64,000 nt of DNA. It comes from UBA4465 sp002292365. Lineage in GTDB: Bacteria > Bacteroidota > Bacteroidia > Cytophagales > Cyclobacteriaceae. The stretch spans positions 434,001 to 498,000 of the forward strand of contig CALSQY010000002.1 in NCBI GenBank assembly GCA_943788615.1, read 5' to 3'. Both the position numbers and the translations under genes were made by a program. How positions within the stretch are numbered: the stretch's first letter is position 1; every line of letters begins with the position of its first letter. The notes under the pieces are model-generated. The model was not told the origin of the DNA and made no database searches. It saw only the letters and a list, made by a program, of their open reading frames with translations. Positions 1-8,140 of the stretch are shown here, in pieces.

Positions 1-987
1 CAGCATATAGGACAATGGAAAGGCTCAAAAATAACGCAAATTACGAAGGGGAAGGGGGATTGAATGGTCACCTGTGATCGATGGATTAGGAAATAGTTTT
101 GCTTTGGGTTCTTCTGGCCTTGAGCCCGCCGCTGTGAAGCGTTTAGAGCAAGGCAAAACGCAGACTATATTCTCTTCTGAAGACTATCCTCGCTCTCATC
201 TGACATTACCTGAGGCGGTGGTGTTTTCAGCGGCAGACGGAATGAAAATTCATGGGCAGTTGTTCTTGCCAAAAGGATTAAAAACCGATCAGAAAAATCC
301 AGTTTTATTGTTTTTTCATGGGGGATCAAGACGCCAAATGCTATTGGGCTTTCATCATCGAGATTATTATCATTATGCTTATGCGATGAATCAATATTTG
401 GCTTCCAAGGGATATATTGTGTTGTCGGTCAATTACCGCAGTGGTACGGGTTATGGCTTGAAATTTTGAGAAGCGCTAAATTATGGGGCAGGAGGAAATA
501 GTGAATTTAATGATGTCCTTGGAGCAGGTATTTTTTTACAAAACCATCCCAATGTAGAAGCGACCAAAATAGGCTTATGGGGAGGTTCTTATGGTGGATA
601 CCTTACAGCTATGGGGTTAGCAAGAACCTCAGATATGTTTGCTGTGGGGGTTGATATTCATGGCGTTATGAACTGGAATGTAATCATCAAAAATTTTATG
701 CCGAGTTATGAGGCCTTGGAACATCCTGATTTTGCCAAATTAGCCTACGACTCAAGTCCAATTGCCCATATGGATACCTGGCGTTCTCCCGTGTTACTTA
801 TCCATGGGGATGATGATCGAAATGTGCCTTCTAGCGAATCAGTGATAAAATAAAGGCCCTTCGAGAAGAAAAAGTCTACTATGAGCAATTGGTTTTTCCT
901 GATGAAGTTCACGGATTTTTATTACATCAGAGCTGGATTGATGCCTATAAAGCTACGGTCGATTTTTTCGACCGTATGCTTGAATAG
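1..987 (+). pseudogene. S9 family prolyl oligopeptidase (partial, broken)
   Basis: C-terminal part of a serine peptidase of the S9 (prolyl oligopeptidase/acyl-aminoacyl peptidase) family; the 5' end lies outside the window. The catalytic Ser context GGSYGG (about 582-600), an Asp context HGDDD (about 803-817) and the final His in DEVHG are all readable. They sit in a reading frame that breaks three times: one extra G in the G-rich stretch near 47-59, an in-frame TGA at 467-469, and one missing A in the A-run at 847-850, after which homology continues in another frame to TAG at 985-987. Two lesions are short-homopolymer changes and could be sequencing errors, but the TGA is a substitution. I call it a recent pseudogene with moderate-to-high confidence. 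The family would act in the periplasm or at the surface in peptide degradation. Confidence 0.82.
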
Positions 988-1010
988 TTTGATTCTCCAT
1001 AGGGAACTCC

Positions 1011-2639
1011 TCAAACAATCTTCTCTTTATCCTCAAGTAAGGCTTCATCTAAATCATATCCTTCAACTTGTACGATTTCTTGCTTGGCTTGATTCCAATC
1101 TATTCGGCGACCTAGTTTGTAGGACAGACCACCCATATGTGAGGTCATGGCCTCTTCAAATCCTTCTTTAATGTTACAACTTGGGGTCCCACCATTTCTA
1201 ATACAACTGAGCCATTCTCGAACGTGCAAATGGGTAGAATCCACACGTTTACCATCTCTATAAGTCCAAAGGAGTCCTTTATCAGCGAAATATTTAGCTG
1301 TGGCAGAAGTAACTCCATCCACACTTCCTGAGGCGGGGTCGTATTGATATATAGGGACATTGGGATCCATTTCTTCAGATACTATTTTTTCCTTAAACTT
1401 GGTGGATTTACCATCCGCATAAATGGTCAAACTGTTTCCTACTTCCATGGTGGCATCATGACCCATGAAAGCGGTTGTTCTACCATATTGGTTACCTAAA
1501 GTGGCACTATAAACCATAGTCATACCTTTTTCTTTTCCTGCCACTTGACTGGAACCCGTTGAGAAATCAGGAAACTCCATATTTACCTGCATAACATCAG
1601 GAACATTTCTACCATCTTTATGGGTATAAATGCCACCTGAGGCGACCACAGAGCTAGGGATTCCCATTTTCAAGATACAATTTACACGATCATAATCATG
1701 GGACATAAGATCTCCGGAAAGGCCGGATCCATAAGCCCACCATTTTCTCCAACGAAAAAAATGTTCAGCATTGAAAGGAATCATAGGGGCATTTCCAATA
1801 AACTGTTTCCAATCGACGGTATTGGGATTGGCTTTTTCGTGGATGGGATATTGCCAGGCCCCATTGTCATCATTGCGATTGGTATTAGCTTGAATCAGCG
1901 AAACATGGCCAAGTATATTCTTTTTGACAACGTCTTGGGCGGTTAAGAAACTTTGTGTTTGCCTGTGTTGGTGACCGACTTGAAAGACCACGTTTGAGGC
2001 TTCAACAACATCTTTGAGCGCGTAAGTCTCTTTGATATTATGGGTCATTGGCTTCTCTACATAGACATGCTTTCCTGCTTGTAAAGCCGCGATGGCGATA
2101 GGTGCGTGCCAATGATCCGGCGTGGCAATGATAACGGCATCAACCACATCACTTTCGACCAATTCTTGATGCGTTCTGAATCTTTGAACCTTCACTACGT
2201 CTGTACTGAAAGAGTCTATCGCATCTTGTGCGCGCACATCAAAAAGATCACAGACGGCAGTGATGTGAACGTTGAGGTGCTCTTGTTCTAAAAAGGAAGA
2301 CAAACGGGTGTCTTTTGGATTCTTTTTGGCAGCTTCAGCCATACTTTCGAGCCAACTTTTCTGACCAAAACCCAGTGCTCTGCATAACTGGGGACCTCTG
2401 ATGCCAAAACCAATGATTCCAATTCGAATGGGATCTCCAGCCATAGGACCTGAGGGGGGTGGCGGGGAGGCATTGATGTTTAATGTTTTTAAAATAGAAT
2501 CTCTAGCTTGTGTATTATTAACTCCTTTACTAGCACCGGCCCACCAAACACTCCCTACGATAGGTACACCGGCAATTCCTTTCAGTAGGTCCCTTCGCGA
2601 CCAATTACTCCTTTTATCTTCTGACTTATCTTCTGACAT
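1011..2639 (-). CDS. Gfo/Idh/MocA family oxidoreductase, Tat-exported
   Basis: 542-aa NAD(P)-dependent sugar/polyol oxidoreductase-like protein. The N-terminus carries a twin-arginine signal (SRRDLLKG, Arg15-Arg16) followed by a hydrophobic Gly/Ala/Val-rich stretch, so export of the folded protein is likely. A Rossmann motif GFGIRG is at about 77-82 and the family's EKP motif at about 195-197 (VYVEKPMTH). The C-terminal half fits the Gfo/Idh/MocA alpha/beta domain. Secreted members of this type are common in Bacteroidota and are tied to carbohydrate modification; the exact substrate cannot be read. The residues SEDK are directly repeated at the start (12-bp tandem repeat). Its start lies 2 bases past the stop of the upstream doxX-like gene, which implies one operon. 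Confidence 0.9.
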   Translation of the reverse strand: MSEDKSEDKRSNWSRRDLLKGIAGVPIVGSVWWAGASKGVNNTQARDSILKTLNINASPPPPSGPMAGDPIRIGIIGFGIRGPQLCRALGFGQKSWLESMAEAAKKNPKDTRLSSFLEQEHLNVHITAVCDLFDVRAQDAIDSFSTDVVKVQRFRTHQELVESDVVDAVIIATPDHWHAPIAIAALQAGKHVYVEKPMTHNIKETYALKDVVEASNVVFQVGHQHRQTQSFLTAQDVVKKNILGHVSLIQANTNRNDDNGAWQYPIHEKANPNTVDWKQFIGNAPMIPFNAEHFFRWRKWWAYGSGLSGDLMSHDYDRVNCILKMGIPSSVVASGGIYTHKDGRNVPDVMQVNMEFPDFSTGSSQVAGKEKGMTMVYSATLGNQYGRTTAFMGHDATMEVGNSLTIYADGKSTKFKEKIVSEEMDPNVPIYQYDPASGSVDGVTSATAKYFADKGLLWTYRDGKRVDSTHLHVREWLSCIRNGGTPSCNIKEGFEEAMTSHMGGLSYKLGRRIDWNQAKQEIVQVEGYDLDEALLEDKEKIV

Positions 2640-2641
2640 GA

Positions 2642-3127
2642 CTATTTGGTTTTGGGATTTAAACTATTTTTTTTCAATGATTGAAGCCCAAAATAAGTAC
2701 CTGTCGGCATTTGATAGAGGACAAAAAGGGCAGCGGCTTCAATGAGGTTTTTATTAATGATCCAATATGAGCCTTCTGTACCCGCTTGAGAGGCACCTGG
2801 TAATGCCGGATGTGCTAGATAATACATAAGGAGCAAGCAAATCCCAAAAACCGAACCGATCCGTTCAAAATAACCCAAAAGTAAGGAAAGACCCACTACC
2901 ATTAGGCTGAAAATATTAAGATTATCCACTAAATGAATCATACCATCACCCGAGAGCCATTGAAATAGGGGAGTCAATAGTTCAGCGCTTGACAGGTAGG
3001 CTTTGGAGGTCCATGCTGGATTATATAGTTTTAAAACGCCTTCATATAAAAAATGCCATCCTATCAGGATACGTAAAAGGATGAGGCTATTGCGACCCGT
3101 CCTGCTCAGATTGATGTCTGTTGTCAT
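2642..3127 (-). CDS. DoxX family membrane protein
   Basis: 161-aa integral membrane protein with four hydrophobic segments and the DoxX-type start LILLRILIGWHFLYEGVLKL. Family members sit in the cytoplasmic membrane; some are quinol oxidase or redox-associated subunits, but the role here is unknown. It is the first gene of a two-gene minus-strand operon with the Tat-exported oxidoreductase. That pairing recurs in Bacteroidota and suggests a membrane redox partner, though this is inference. No Bacteroidota -7 box was found directly upstream. Confidence 0.88.
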   Translation of the reverse strand: MTTDINLSRTGRNSLILLRILIGWHFLYEGVLKLYNPAWTSKAYLSSAELLTPLFQWLSGDGMIHLVDNLNIFSLMVVGLSLLLGYFERIGSVFGICLLLMYYLAHPALPGASQAGTEGSYWIINKNLIEAAALFVLYQMPTGTYFGLQSLKKNSLNPKTK

Positions 3128-3668
3128 TTGTAATTAATCAATTAAATATTTAATGTTTGCCATATTGAAAGAAATAATCTTTCAATTTATAAATGTAATG
3201 AAATAAGTACTAATTCAAACTAAATTATTTTAAAAGGAATCGCTTCAAAAAATCTAAAAGTAGGCCGTGATTTCACACCTGATTGAAGGAACTCGAAACA
3301 GCCATTTTTTTTTGGAATCCGGTTAGATGGTAATAGCGGTTAATAGACTTAGTCGTATTCCTATGAAAAATGATTTCAAAGGGTCATCAAAGCTTATATT
3401 AGAAAGTTTTTCAAGTGATAGGCTGAATGATTTTAATTCATTTTATGGGAGAGGAATCAAAAAAAAATTATCCCTATGAGAAAATCTATTGAACATCAAA
3501 TAAGGTAAGTATGGTTAATTTCTAGTATTTTTTCATTTATTATAAAATAAGAACAGTAATATTAGGGATATGGGATTTAGGAGACTTATCTTCTGACTGA
3601 TTCACCTAACGATCGCAAACTAACTTTATGGCTTTCATTACAATAATTACCTTAACCTCAAATATTAA
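3128..3668. other. 541-base intergenic region, no gene seen
   Basis: AT-rich stretch between divergent genes. All frames are interrupted; the longest plausible reading is a 38-codon frame at 3363-3479 with no recognisable similarity. Long A and T runs are present, but I find no tRNA, clear terminator hairpin or TAnnTTTG promoter box placed for the gene starting at 3669. It may hold promoters for both flanking operons. Confidence 0.6.
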
Positions 3669-4355
3669 TTGAAAAGGAGCCTTGTATTTTCATTAATTTT
3701 CCTGGTAGGGCTGCTGCTATCTATTGGGTTATTGATCGTTGTTTTAGATGAAAGTTTACCTGAATCAAAAGGAAGTCAAGAAGCCCTTTGGTTGGCTGAA
3801 AAAATGTCAGAGGTCATGAATAAACCAGCATATGATAGCTTGCGTTTTATTTCGTGGCAATATGGATTCCATCACTTTTTTTGGAACAAAAAAGAGGATT
3901 CGGTAAAAGTCATTTGGGCTGATCTTGAAGTAAATGTATCGACCGAAACCCTAGAGGGAATTGCTTATCAAGGGGGTATCATTTTGTTAGGTGATCAAAA
4001 CAAAAAAGTAGTCAATCAGGCCATTAAGTATTTTAATAATGACTCTTTTTGGCTGGTGGCACCCTATAAATTAAATGACCCAGGTGTCTTGCTAAGCAGC
4101 GTCAAGGTACCAAAAGGATATGGGTTATTGGTTACCTATACGCAAGGAGGTTCAACGCCTGGAGATACTTATCTTTGGCTATTGGATGAGAATTATTTTC
4201 CAAGAGGCTGGAAAATGTGGGTAAAAATGCTTCCCATTGGGGGTGTAAAAAGTAAATGGATGGGATGGACAAAAAGAAAAGGCGCTTGGTTTCCTGGAAA
4301 TTTTGAGACACTTAATTGGTACAAAAAGGAAGTTAAAGATTTAGTAGTTTATTGA
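3669..4355 (+). CDS. conserved Bacteroidota membrane-anchored hypothetical
   Basis: 228-aa protein with one N-terminal hydrophobic segment (about residues 5-26) and a soluble extracytoplasmic part. I recognise the general pattern of an uncharacterised Bacteroidota family: an ESLPE stretch after the anchor, a WQYGFHHFFWNKK-type motif, FWLVAPYKLNDPG, then a GGSTPGD..WLLDENY..P.GWKMWVK segment. No enzyme motif is visible. The start must be a TTG at 3669: an in-frame TAA immediately precedes it and the next Met is at about residue 46, past the anchor. The stop overlaps the next ATG by one base (TGATG), indicating translational coupling with the thioesterase and SDR. Confidence 0.8.
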   Translation: MKRSLVFSLIFLVGLLLSIGLLIVVLDESLPESKGSQEALWLAEKMSEVMNKPAYDSLRFISWQYGFHHFFWNKKEDSVKVIWADLEVNVSTETLEGIAYQGGIILLGDQNKKVVNQAIKYFNNDSFWLVAPYKLNDPGVLLSSVKVPKGYGLLVTYTQGGSTPGDTYLWLLDENYFPRGWKMWVKMLPIGGVKSKWMGWTKRKGAWFPGNFETLNWYKKEVKDLVVY

Positions 4356-4762
4356 TGGATAAAGTATCGACACATCAAAAAATGATTGTTGTTAAATCAC
4401 CAGATATAGATGAACTAAATCATGTGAACAATGTAGTCTACCTCAGTTGGGTACAAGATATTGCCAAAGAACATTGGCAGATCCGCGCTACTCAGGAAAT
4501 TATAAATCAATACAAGTGGGTGGTGGTAAACCATAATATCACTTATAAAAAGCCATTAAAGATTCATCAAAAAGCATTTATAAAAACAGAGGTTTTTGAT
4601 AATACCAAAGGTGCATTGTGGGAGCGCATGGTTTGGATCTATGATGATAGTGAAGTCCTCATGGCCGAAGCCAACACGCAATGGTGTCTGGTAGATGCGC
4701 AGTCGTTCAAGCCCAAACGAATTACCGATGAGATTAAATCTGTTTTTTTAGCTTATGATTAG
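4355..4762 (+). CDS. acyl-CoA thioesterase, 4HBT/YbgC-like
   Basis: 135-aa hotdog-fold protein. The N-terminal motif DIDELNHVNNVVYLSW matches the 4-hydroxybenzoyl-CoA thioesterase family, in which an Asp in this loop supports hydrolysis of acyl-CoA or acyl-ACP thioesters. Length is typical. I place the start at the ATG at 4355 rather than the TTG one codon earlier. It overlaps the previous stop by one base and the following SDR by 8 bases, so the three genes are probably co-transcribed. The acyl substrate cannot be deduced. Confidence 0.88.
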   Translation: MDKVSTHQKMIVVKSPDIDELNHVNNVVYLSWVQDIAKEHWQIRATQEIINQYKWVVVNHNITYKKPLKIHQKAFIKTEVFDNTKGALWERMVWIYDDSEVLMAEANTQWCLVDAQSFKPKRITDEIKSVFLAYD

Positions 4763-5624
4763 AAGTGTAGTCATTACGGGAGTATCCACTGGGATCGGAT
4801 ATCAGCTTTGTGTTGATTTTCTTTCCAAAGGCTATTTGGTGTTTGGAAGTATCAGGAAGCCAGAAGATAGTCAACGACTTTCTGATAAATTCGGAGCTAC
4901 TTTCATACCGCTATATTTTGATATTACAGATCATGCAGCTATTGAAAAGGCAGCTTTAGAAGTAGAAAAGAGATTGAACGGGTCTACTTTAACAGGACTT
5001 TTTAATAATGCTGGATTGGCCATTGCAGGTCCGCTATTACACCTTTCTGTGAATGATTTAAGATATCAATTCGAAGTAAATGTTATTGGTCTGATAAAGG
5101 TATCTCAGGTGTTTTCAGGTCTTCTAGGAACAAATAACAAGAAGCAAGGCACGCCTGGTCGAATAGTAATGATCAGTTCTATTAATGGTAAAATTGCCAT
5201 GCCTTTTATTGGTGCCTATTGCGGATCTAAATTTGCTTTGGAGGGATTGTCTCAAAGTCTTAGAACCGAATTGAATATTTATGGAATCAAGCTTATTGTA
5301 GTGGGTCCCGGTCCTGTAAAGACCCCTATTTTTGACAAGACGATATTGAAAGCCACAGAGGAGTTTAGCGATACGCCCTATGAAAAGGCCATGAATGCAT
5401 TTCTGAATAAGTTTGTTTTGAAGACCTTTAAGAAAGCGATGACCCCTGAAGTCTTGTCTGAGCGGATCATAAAAATATTTGAAAGCGCGGCACCAAAGAG
5501 CAATTACATCATTACAAAACATCAATTCTTCAATTATACTTTGCCTAATTGGCTCTCTGTGGGATGGCTTAACGCTTTTTTTATCAAAACCTTGGGGCTG
5601 AAAAGACAGAAAAAAAATCATTGA
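4755..5624 (+). CDS. short-chain dehydrogenase/reductase (SDR)
   Basis: 289-aa classical SDR. It shows the nucleotide-binding TGVSTGIG (residues 8-15), NNAG (84-87), the catalytic Ser in ISS (about 141-142) and the YCGSK catalytic Tyr155/Lys159. The roughly 30-residue extension past the usual 250 aa and its sequence resemble membrane-associated lipid or retinol-type SDRs, so a hydrophobic alcohol/ketone substrate is possible. It overlaps the upstream thioesterase gene by 8 bases, which favours a lipid or acyl-chain context. It converges with the minus-strand gene ending at 5642, only 17 bases away. Confidence 0.9.
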   Translation: MIRSVVITGVSTGIGYQLCVDFLSKGYLVFGSIRKPEDSQRLSDKFGATFIPLYFDITDHAAIEKAALEVEKRLNGSTLTGLFNNAGLAIAGPLLHLSVNDLRYQFEVNVIGLIKVSQVFSGLLGTNNKKQGTPGRIVMISSINGKIAMPFIGAYCGSKFALEGLSQSLRTELNIYGIKLIVVGPGPVKTPIFDKTILKATEEFSDTPYEKAMNAFLNKFVLKTFKKAMTPEVLSERIIKIFESAAPKSNYIITKHQFFNYTLPNWLSVGWLNAFFIKTLGLKRQKKNH

Positions 5625-5641
5625 TTTAAACTCAGATCACT

Positions 5642-6430
5642 TCAAATATATTTTTCAAAATTATTTAAGGAAACATTGAATGAAAACTTTAATTTCTTTT
5701 TAACCCATCGATTGTCAATAATTTTAATAGAAGTTTCTTGTTCATTTATTTGAGGTGGTGGGCTACCTAGCGCTCTTGAGGCGCGCGAATAAAAATCTTT
5801 TCGCGAGGGGTGTTCATTAGCGCAGGCATTAAAAATTTCAGTCCACACTTGATGGGTGATGATTTTCTTAATAATACCCAGGCAGTCATCAAGGTGAATG
5901 AGGTTCACGGGACCGTTTGGATGGGTAAGGACTTTATTGGCAAACCAACGTCCTGGGTGCCTGCGCTGGTCAAACAGACCCGCAAGTCTGATGATGGTAC
6001 TTGGATTTTCAGAATTCCGAATGACTTGTTCAATGCCTAAAAGGGGATGCTGTGTATCTAAGGCATCTTTTTCATTGATAGGCTCCGTGCTAGGTAAGTA
6101 TACGGCCGTAGAACTGGTATAAATTATTTTTACAGTCGATGCAAGGGTTTTAATCAAATATTCGAAAGGCTTTATTTCCTTTATAGGAATCGTAATCACT
6201 AGTACATCTGTTTTTAAAAAGTCAATCCACTGAGGCTCCTCTTCAGTCAGTTTGATGAGGTATGGGATGATCCCTATGCTCTTCATAACTACCATTTTTT
6301 TTGGGGAAGTGGTTGACCCTTTGATCTGATGTCCCTGTTGGACCAATTGCCTGGCCAAGGGTAAACCCAGCCAACCGCAACCTAGGATGCTGATGCAATA
6401 ATTGGAATCATTCTTTTTAATTAAGGTCAA
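5642..6430 (-). CDS. NAD(P)-binding epimerase-like protein, YeeZ type
   Basis: 262-aa extended-SDR-like protein with the Rossmann motif GCGWLGLPLA near the N-terminus, followed by KGSTTSP. A YTSSTAVY segment sits where NAD-dependent epimerases place their catalytic loop, and a typical RLAGLFDQRRHPGRW stretch follows. The family (YeeZ and relatives) is widely conserved but its substrate is not established. It lies 9 bases downstream of the asparaginase-domain gene, in a minus-strand run with that gene and the VOC protein. Confidence 0.82.
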   Translation of the reverse strand: MTLIKKNDSNYCISILGCGWLGLPLARQLVQQGHQIKGSTTSPKKMVVMKSIGIIPYLIKLTEEEPQWIDFLKTDVLVITIPIKEIKPFEYLIKTLASTVKIIYTSSTAVYLPSTEPINEKDALDTQHPLLGIEQVIRNSENPSTIIRLAGLFDQRRHPGRWFANKVLTHPNGPVNLIHLDDCLGIIKKIITHQVWTEIFNACANEHPSRKDFYSRASRALGSPPPQINEQETSIKIIDNRWVKKKLKFSFNVSLNNFEKYI

Positions 6431-6439
6431 GTTCTTTTT

Positions 6440-6934
6440 TTAATAAAAGCGATCTGTTTTTTCATCTCTTCTGGCTAAATCAACGGACTTAACGATTCCA
6501 TTCATGGCGATATAGATTCCTTTTTTAAGACTGTTTGCCACTCCAATGGCCGTTCCAATATTTAAAGCAGCATCACTATTGGTGAATCTTTCGGGCCGCA
6601 GGGCACCGGTAAGGATAACCAGTTTTTCGTTTACTTTTTTTTCTAGAAATTGGGCGGTTTCAATTAAAGTATCGGTGCCATGGGTGATAATAAAAATGGA
6701 GGATGCGTGATTTTGGATCAATGCTGCTAACTGATTTCTATCTGCTAGTTCAATTTCTAAACTGTCTTTTCTGAAAGCCGTGATGATTTCATATTCAAAC
6801 GAGGGATTCAGTTTTTCCAAAAGGCGCAGGATGGCTGGATCACCTATTTCAAAGGCCCAACCGTTTCTTGTTTTCGGATAATCTTTGTCAATAGTCCCGC
6901 CGGTTTGAATGAAAGTTATTTTTAATGTGCTCAA
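6440..6934 (-). CDS. stand-alone asparaginase N-terminal domain protein
   Basis: 164-aa protein matching only the N-terminal domain of L-asparaginases. It has the TGGTID motif (residues 11-16) with the nucleophilic Thr and the HGTDT motif (85-89) with the second Thr and Asp, then a TGALRPERF segment. Full asparaginases are about 330 aa with a C-terminal domain that completes the active-site interface; nothing here encodes it. Similar one-domain proteins occur in other bacteria, so this is probably a genuine short family rather than a truncation. Activity on asparagine is uncertain. It sits 9 bases downstream of the VOC gene. Confidence 0.85.
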   Translation of the reverse strand: MSTLKITFIQTGGTIDKDYPKTRNGWAFEIGDPAILRLLEKLNPSFEYEIITAFRKDSLEIELADRNQLAALIQNHASSIFIITHGTDTLIETAQFLEKKVNEKLVILTGALRPERFTNSDAALNIGTAIGVANSLKKGIYIAMNGIVKSVDLARRDEKTDRFY

Positions 6935-6943
6935 TGGATTTGA

Positions 6944-8023
6944 TTAATCTTTGACACGATTGAAAGCAAAGGCTTTAAGCATCCATTTAGGTAAGGGCTT
7001 GCTAGCCGTCCTCACTTTTAAATTCAAGTTCCATCCCAGTTTTTTGACAATGGGTACTTTGTGGGTTTCGACAAATTCGATGAGGGCTCCATCGGGATCT
7101 TCAATGTAAGAAAAGAATCCAGCTGCTTCACCCATATCAAAAGAAGCCCCCTCTTGAGCGGCGCTGCTGTCAACCGTAAAAGCACATCCCTTGGCTTCGC
7201 ACTGCTTTCTTAAAGCATCCATGCCGTTTACATCAAAACACAAGTGTATGAATCCTAAATCGCCCCAAAATCGGTCTTGGAAAATTTTGGTTTTTTCCAC
7301 GTGTTGGGATTCAAATAGTTCTATTTCACTGGGTCCAAACAATTCTGAAAAGGCGCCTGCTCTTGCTTGAGAATGTGTGAGAATGGCGCGTTTGTATTTT
7401 CCTTCTTTTAGGGGCAGTCCTTGTAGATCGTCATATACATCCTCGCCTTCATAAAGTATCTGGTCGTAGCCTAAAATATCTTGATAAAAAGAGATAGACT
7501 TGGTTAAATCTGTACAGCCAATGGTCACACCATAAGTCGCTCCTGTATGTTTTTTTTCATTTTTGAACCAGGGTGCCTCTTGCTCTATGACATCAAAAAT
7601 GTTGCCGTTTGGATCACGGAGATAAAAATGCCAAATTCCTCTAGGATCAATCATTAACTCACCGATCAAATCCAAACCTTCTGATTTAAAGTATTGGTAA
7701 GTCTTTTGGATATTTCGAGTACGTATTTTGACACAAAAAATACCCAGATCTCCTAATTGTATTTCTTGTTTGGGTGGTTGAGGAGTACGTTGGGTATACT
7801 GCCATATCTCAAAGCCACCACCGCCTTGAAGATTTAGTGCCAACGCAGCATACCTCTCGCGAGGTTCACCCCCTGTGTAGGGCAGCATATAATTTGCGAC
7901 AGCTGCATCTTCAAAAACACGAATATCCATACCAAAATATTTACGGTACCATTTCCACGATTTTTTCACATCGATTACTCCGATGCCTATTTGCTGAATA
8001 CCACTGAATACCACTAAGCTCAT
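6944..8023 (-). CDS. VOC superfamily protein with two glyoxalase-like units
   Basis: 359-aa protein of the vicinal-oxygen-chelate fold. One unit covers about residues 8-150 (GIQQIGIGVIDV..SWKWYRKYFGMD, then LRDPNGNIFDVIEQ) and a second about 163-320 (TYGVTIGCTDLTKSISFYQDILGY, then EDPDGALIEFVE). The His that usually opens each metal-binding unit is replaced in both domain starts, while a His in GFIHLCFDVNG and Glu residues at unit ends remain. The metal site may therefore be altered. The substrate is unknown; dioxygenase, isomerase or binding roles are all possible. It is the first gene of a three-gene minus-strand run. Confidence 0.8.
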   Translation of the reverse strand: MSLVVFSGIQQIGIGVIDVKKSWKWYRKYFGMDIRVFEDAAVANYMLPYTGGEPRERYAALALNLQGGGGFEIWQYTQRTPQPPKQEIQLGDLGIFCVKIRTRNIQKTYQYFKSEGLDLIGELMIDPRGIWHFYLRDPNGNIFDVIEQEAPWFKNEKKHTGATYGVTIGCTDLTKSISFYQDILGYDQILYEGEDVYDDLQGLPLKEGKYKRAILTHSQARAGAFSELFGPSEIELFESQHVEKTKIFQDRFWGDLGFIHLCFDVNGMDALRKQCEAKGCAFTVDSSAAQEGASFDMGEAAGFFSYIEDPDGALIEFVETHKVPIVKKLGWNLNLKVRTASKPLPKWMLKAFAFNRVKD

Positions 8024-8140
8024 TTTTTTTAAGATTTCGTTGCTACAAAAAAAGGGCTTTAAAATATCTAATACAAATTCGTAAATTATTATCTAATTCG
8101 TCTTTAAATACGACCAATTTTTCATAATATAGCAAGCTAG

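Noticed and set aside
467..469. In-frame TGA as a selenocysteine or readthrough codon
   Set aside because: The gene carries two further frameshifts, no Cys/Sec is expected at this position in S9 peptidases, and no SECIS-like stem was evident.
3363..3479. 38-codon open frame in the large intergenic region
   Set aside because: Short, no recognisable similarity, no promoter match, and codon content is unremarkable for AT-rich non-coding DNA.
2623..3597. 15-base exact repeat GACTTATCTTCTGAC at 2623-2637 and 3583-3597
   Set aside because: One copy is coding (SEDK repeat) and the other intergenic. A few 15-mer matches are expected by chance in 64 kb of AT-rich DNA, and flanks do not match.
5124..5621. 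165-codon antisense frame within the SDR gene
   Set aside because: It lies wholly inside a clear SDR coding frame and has no protein-like features.
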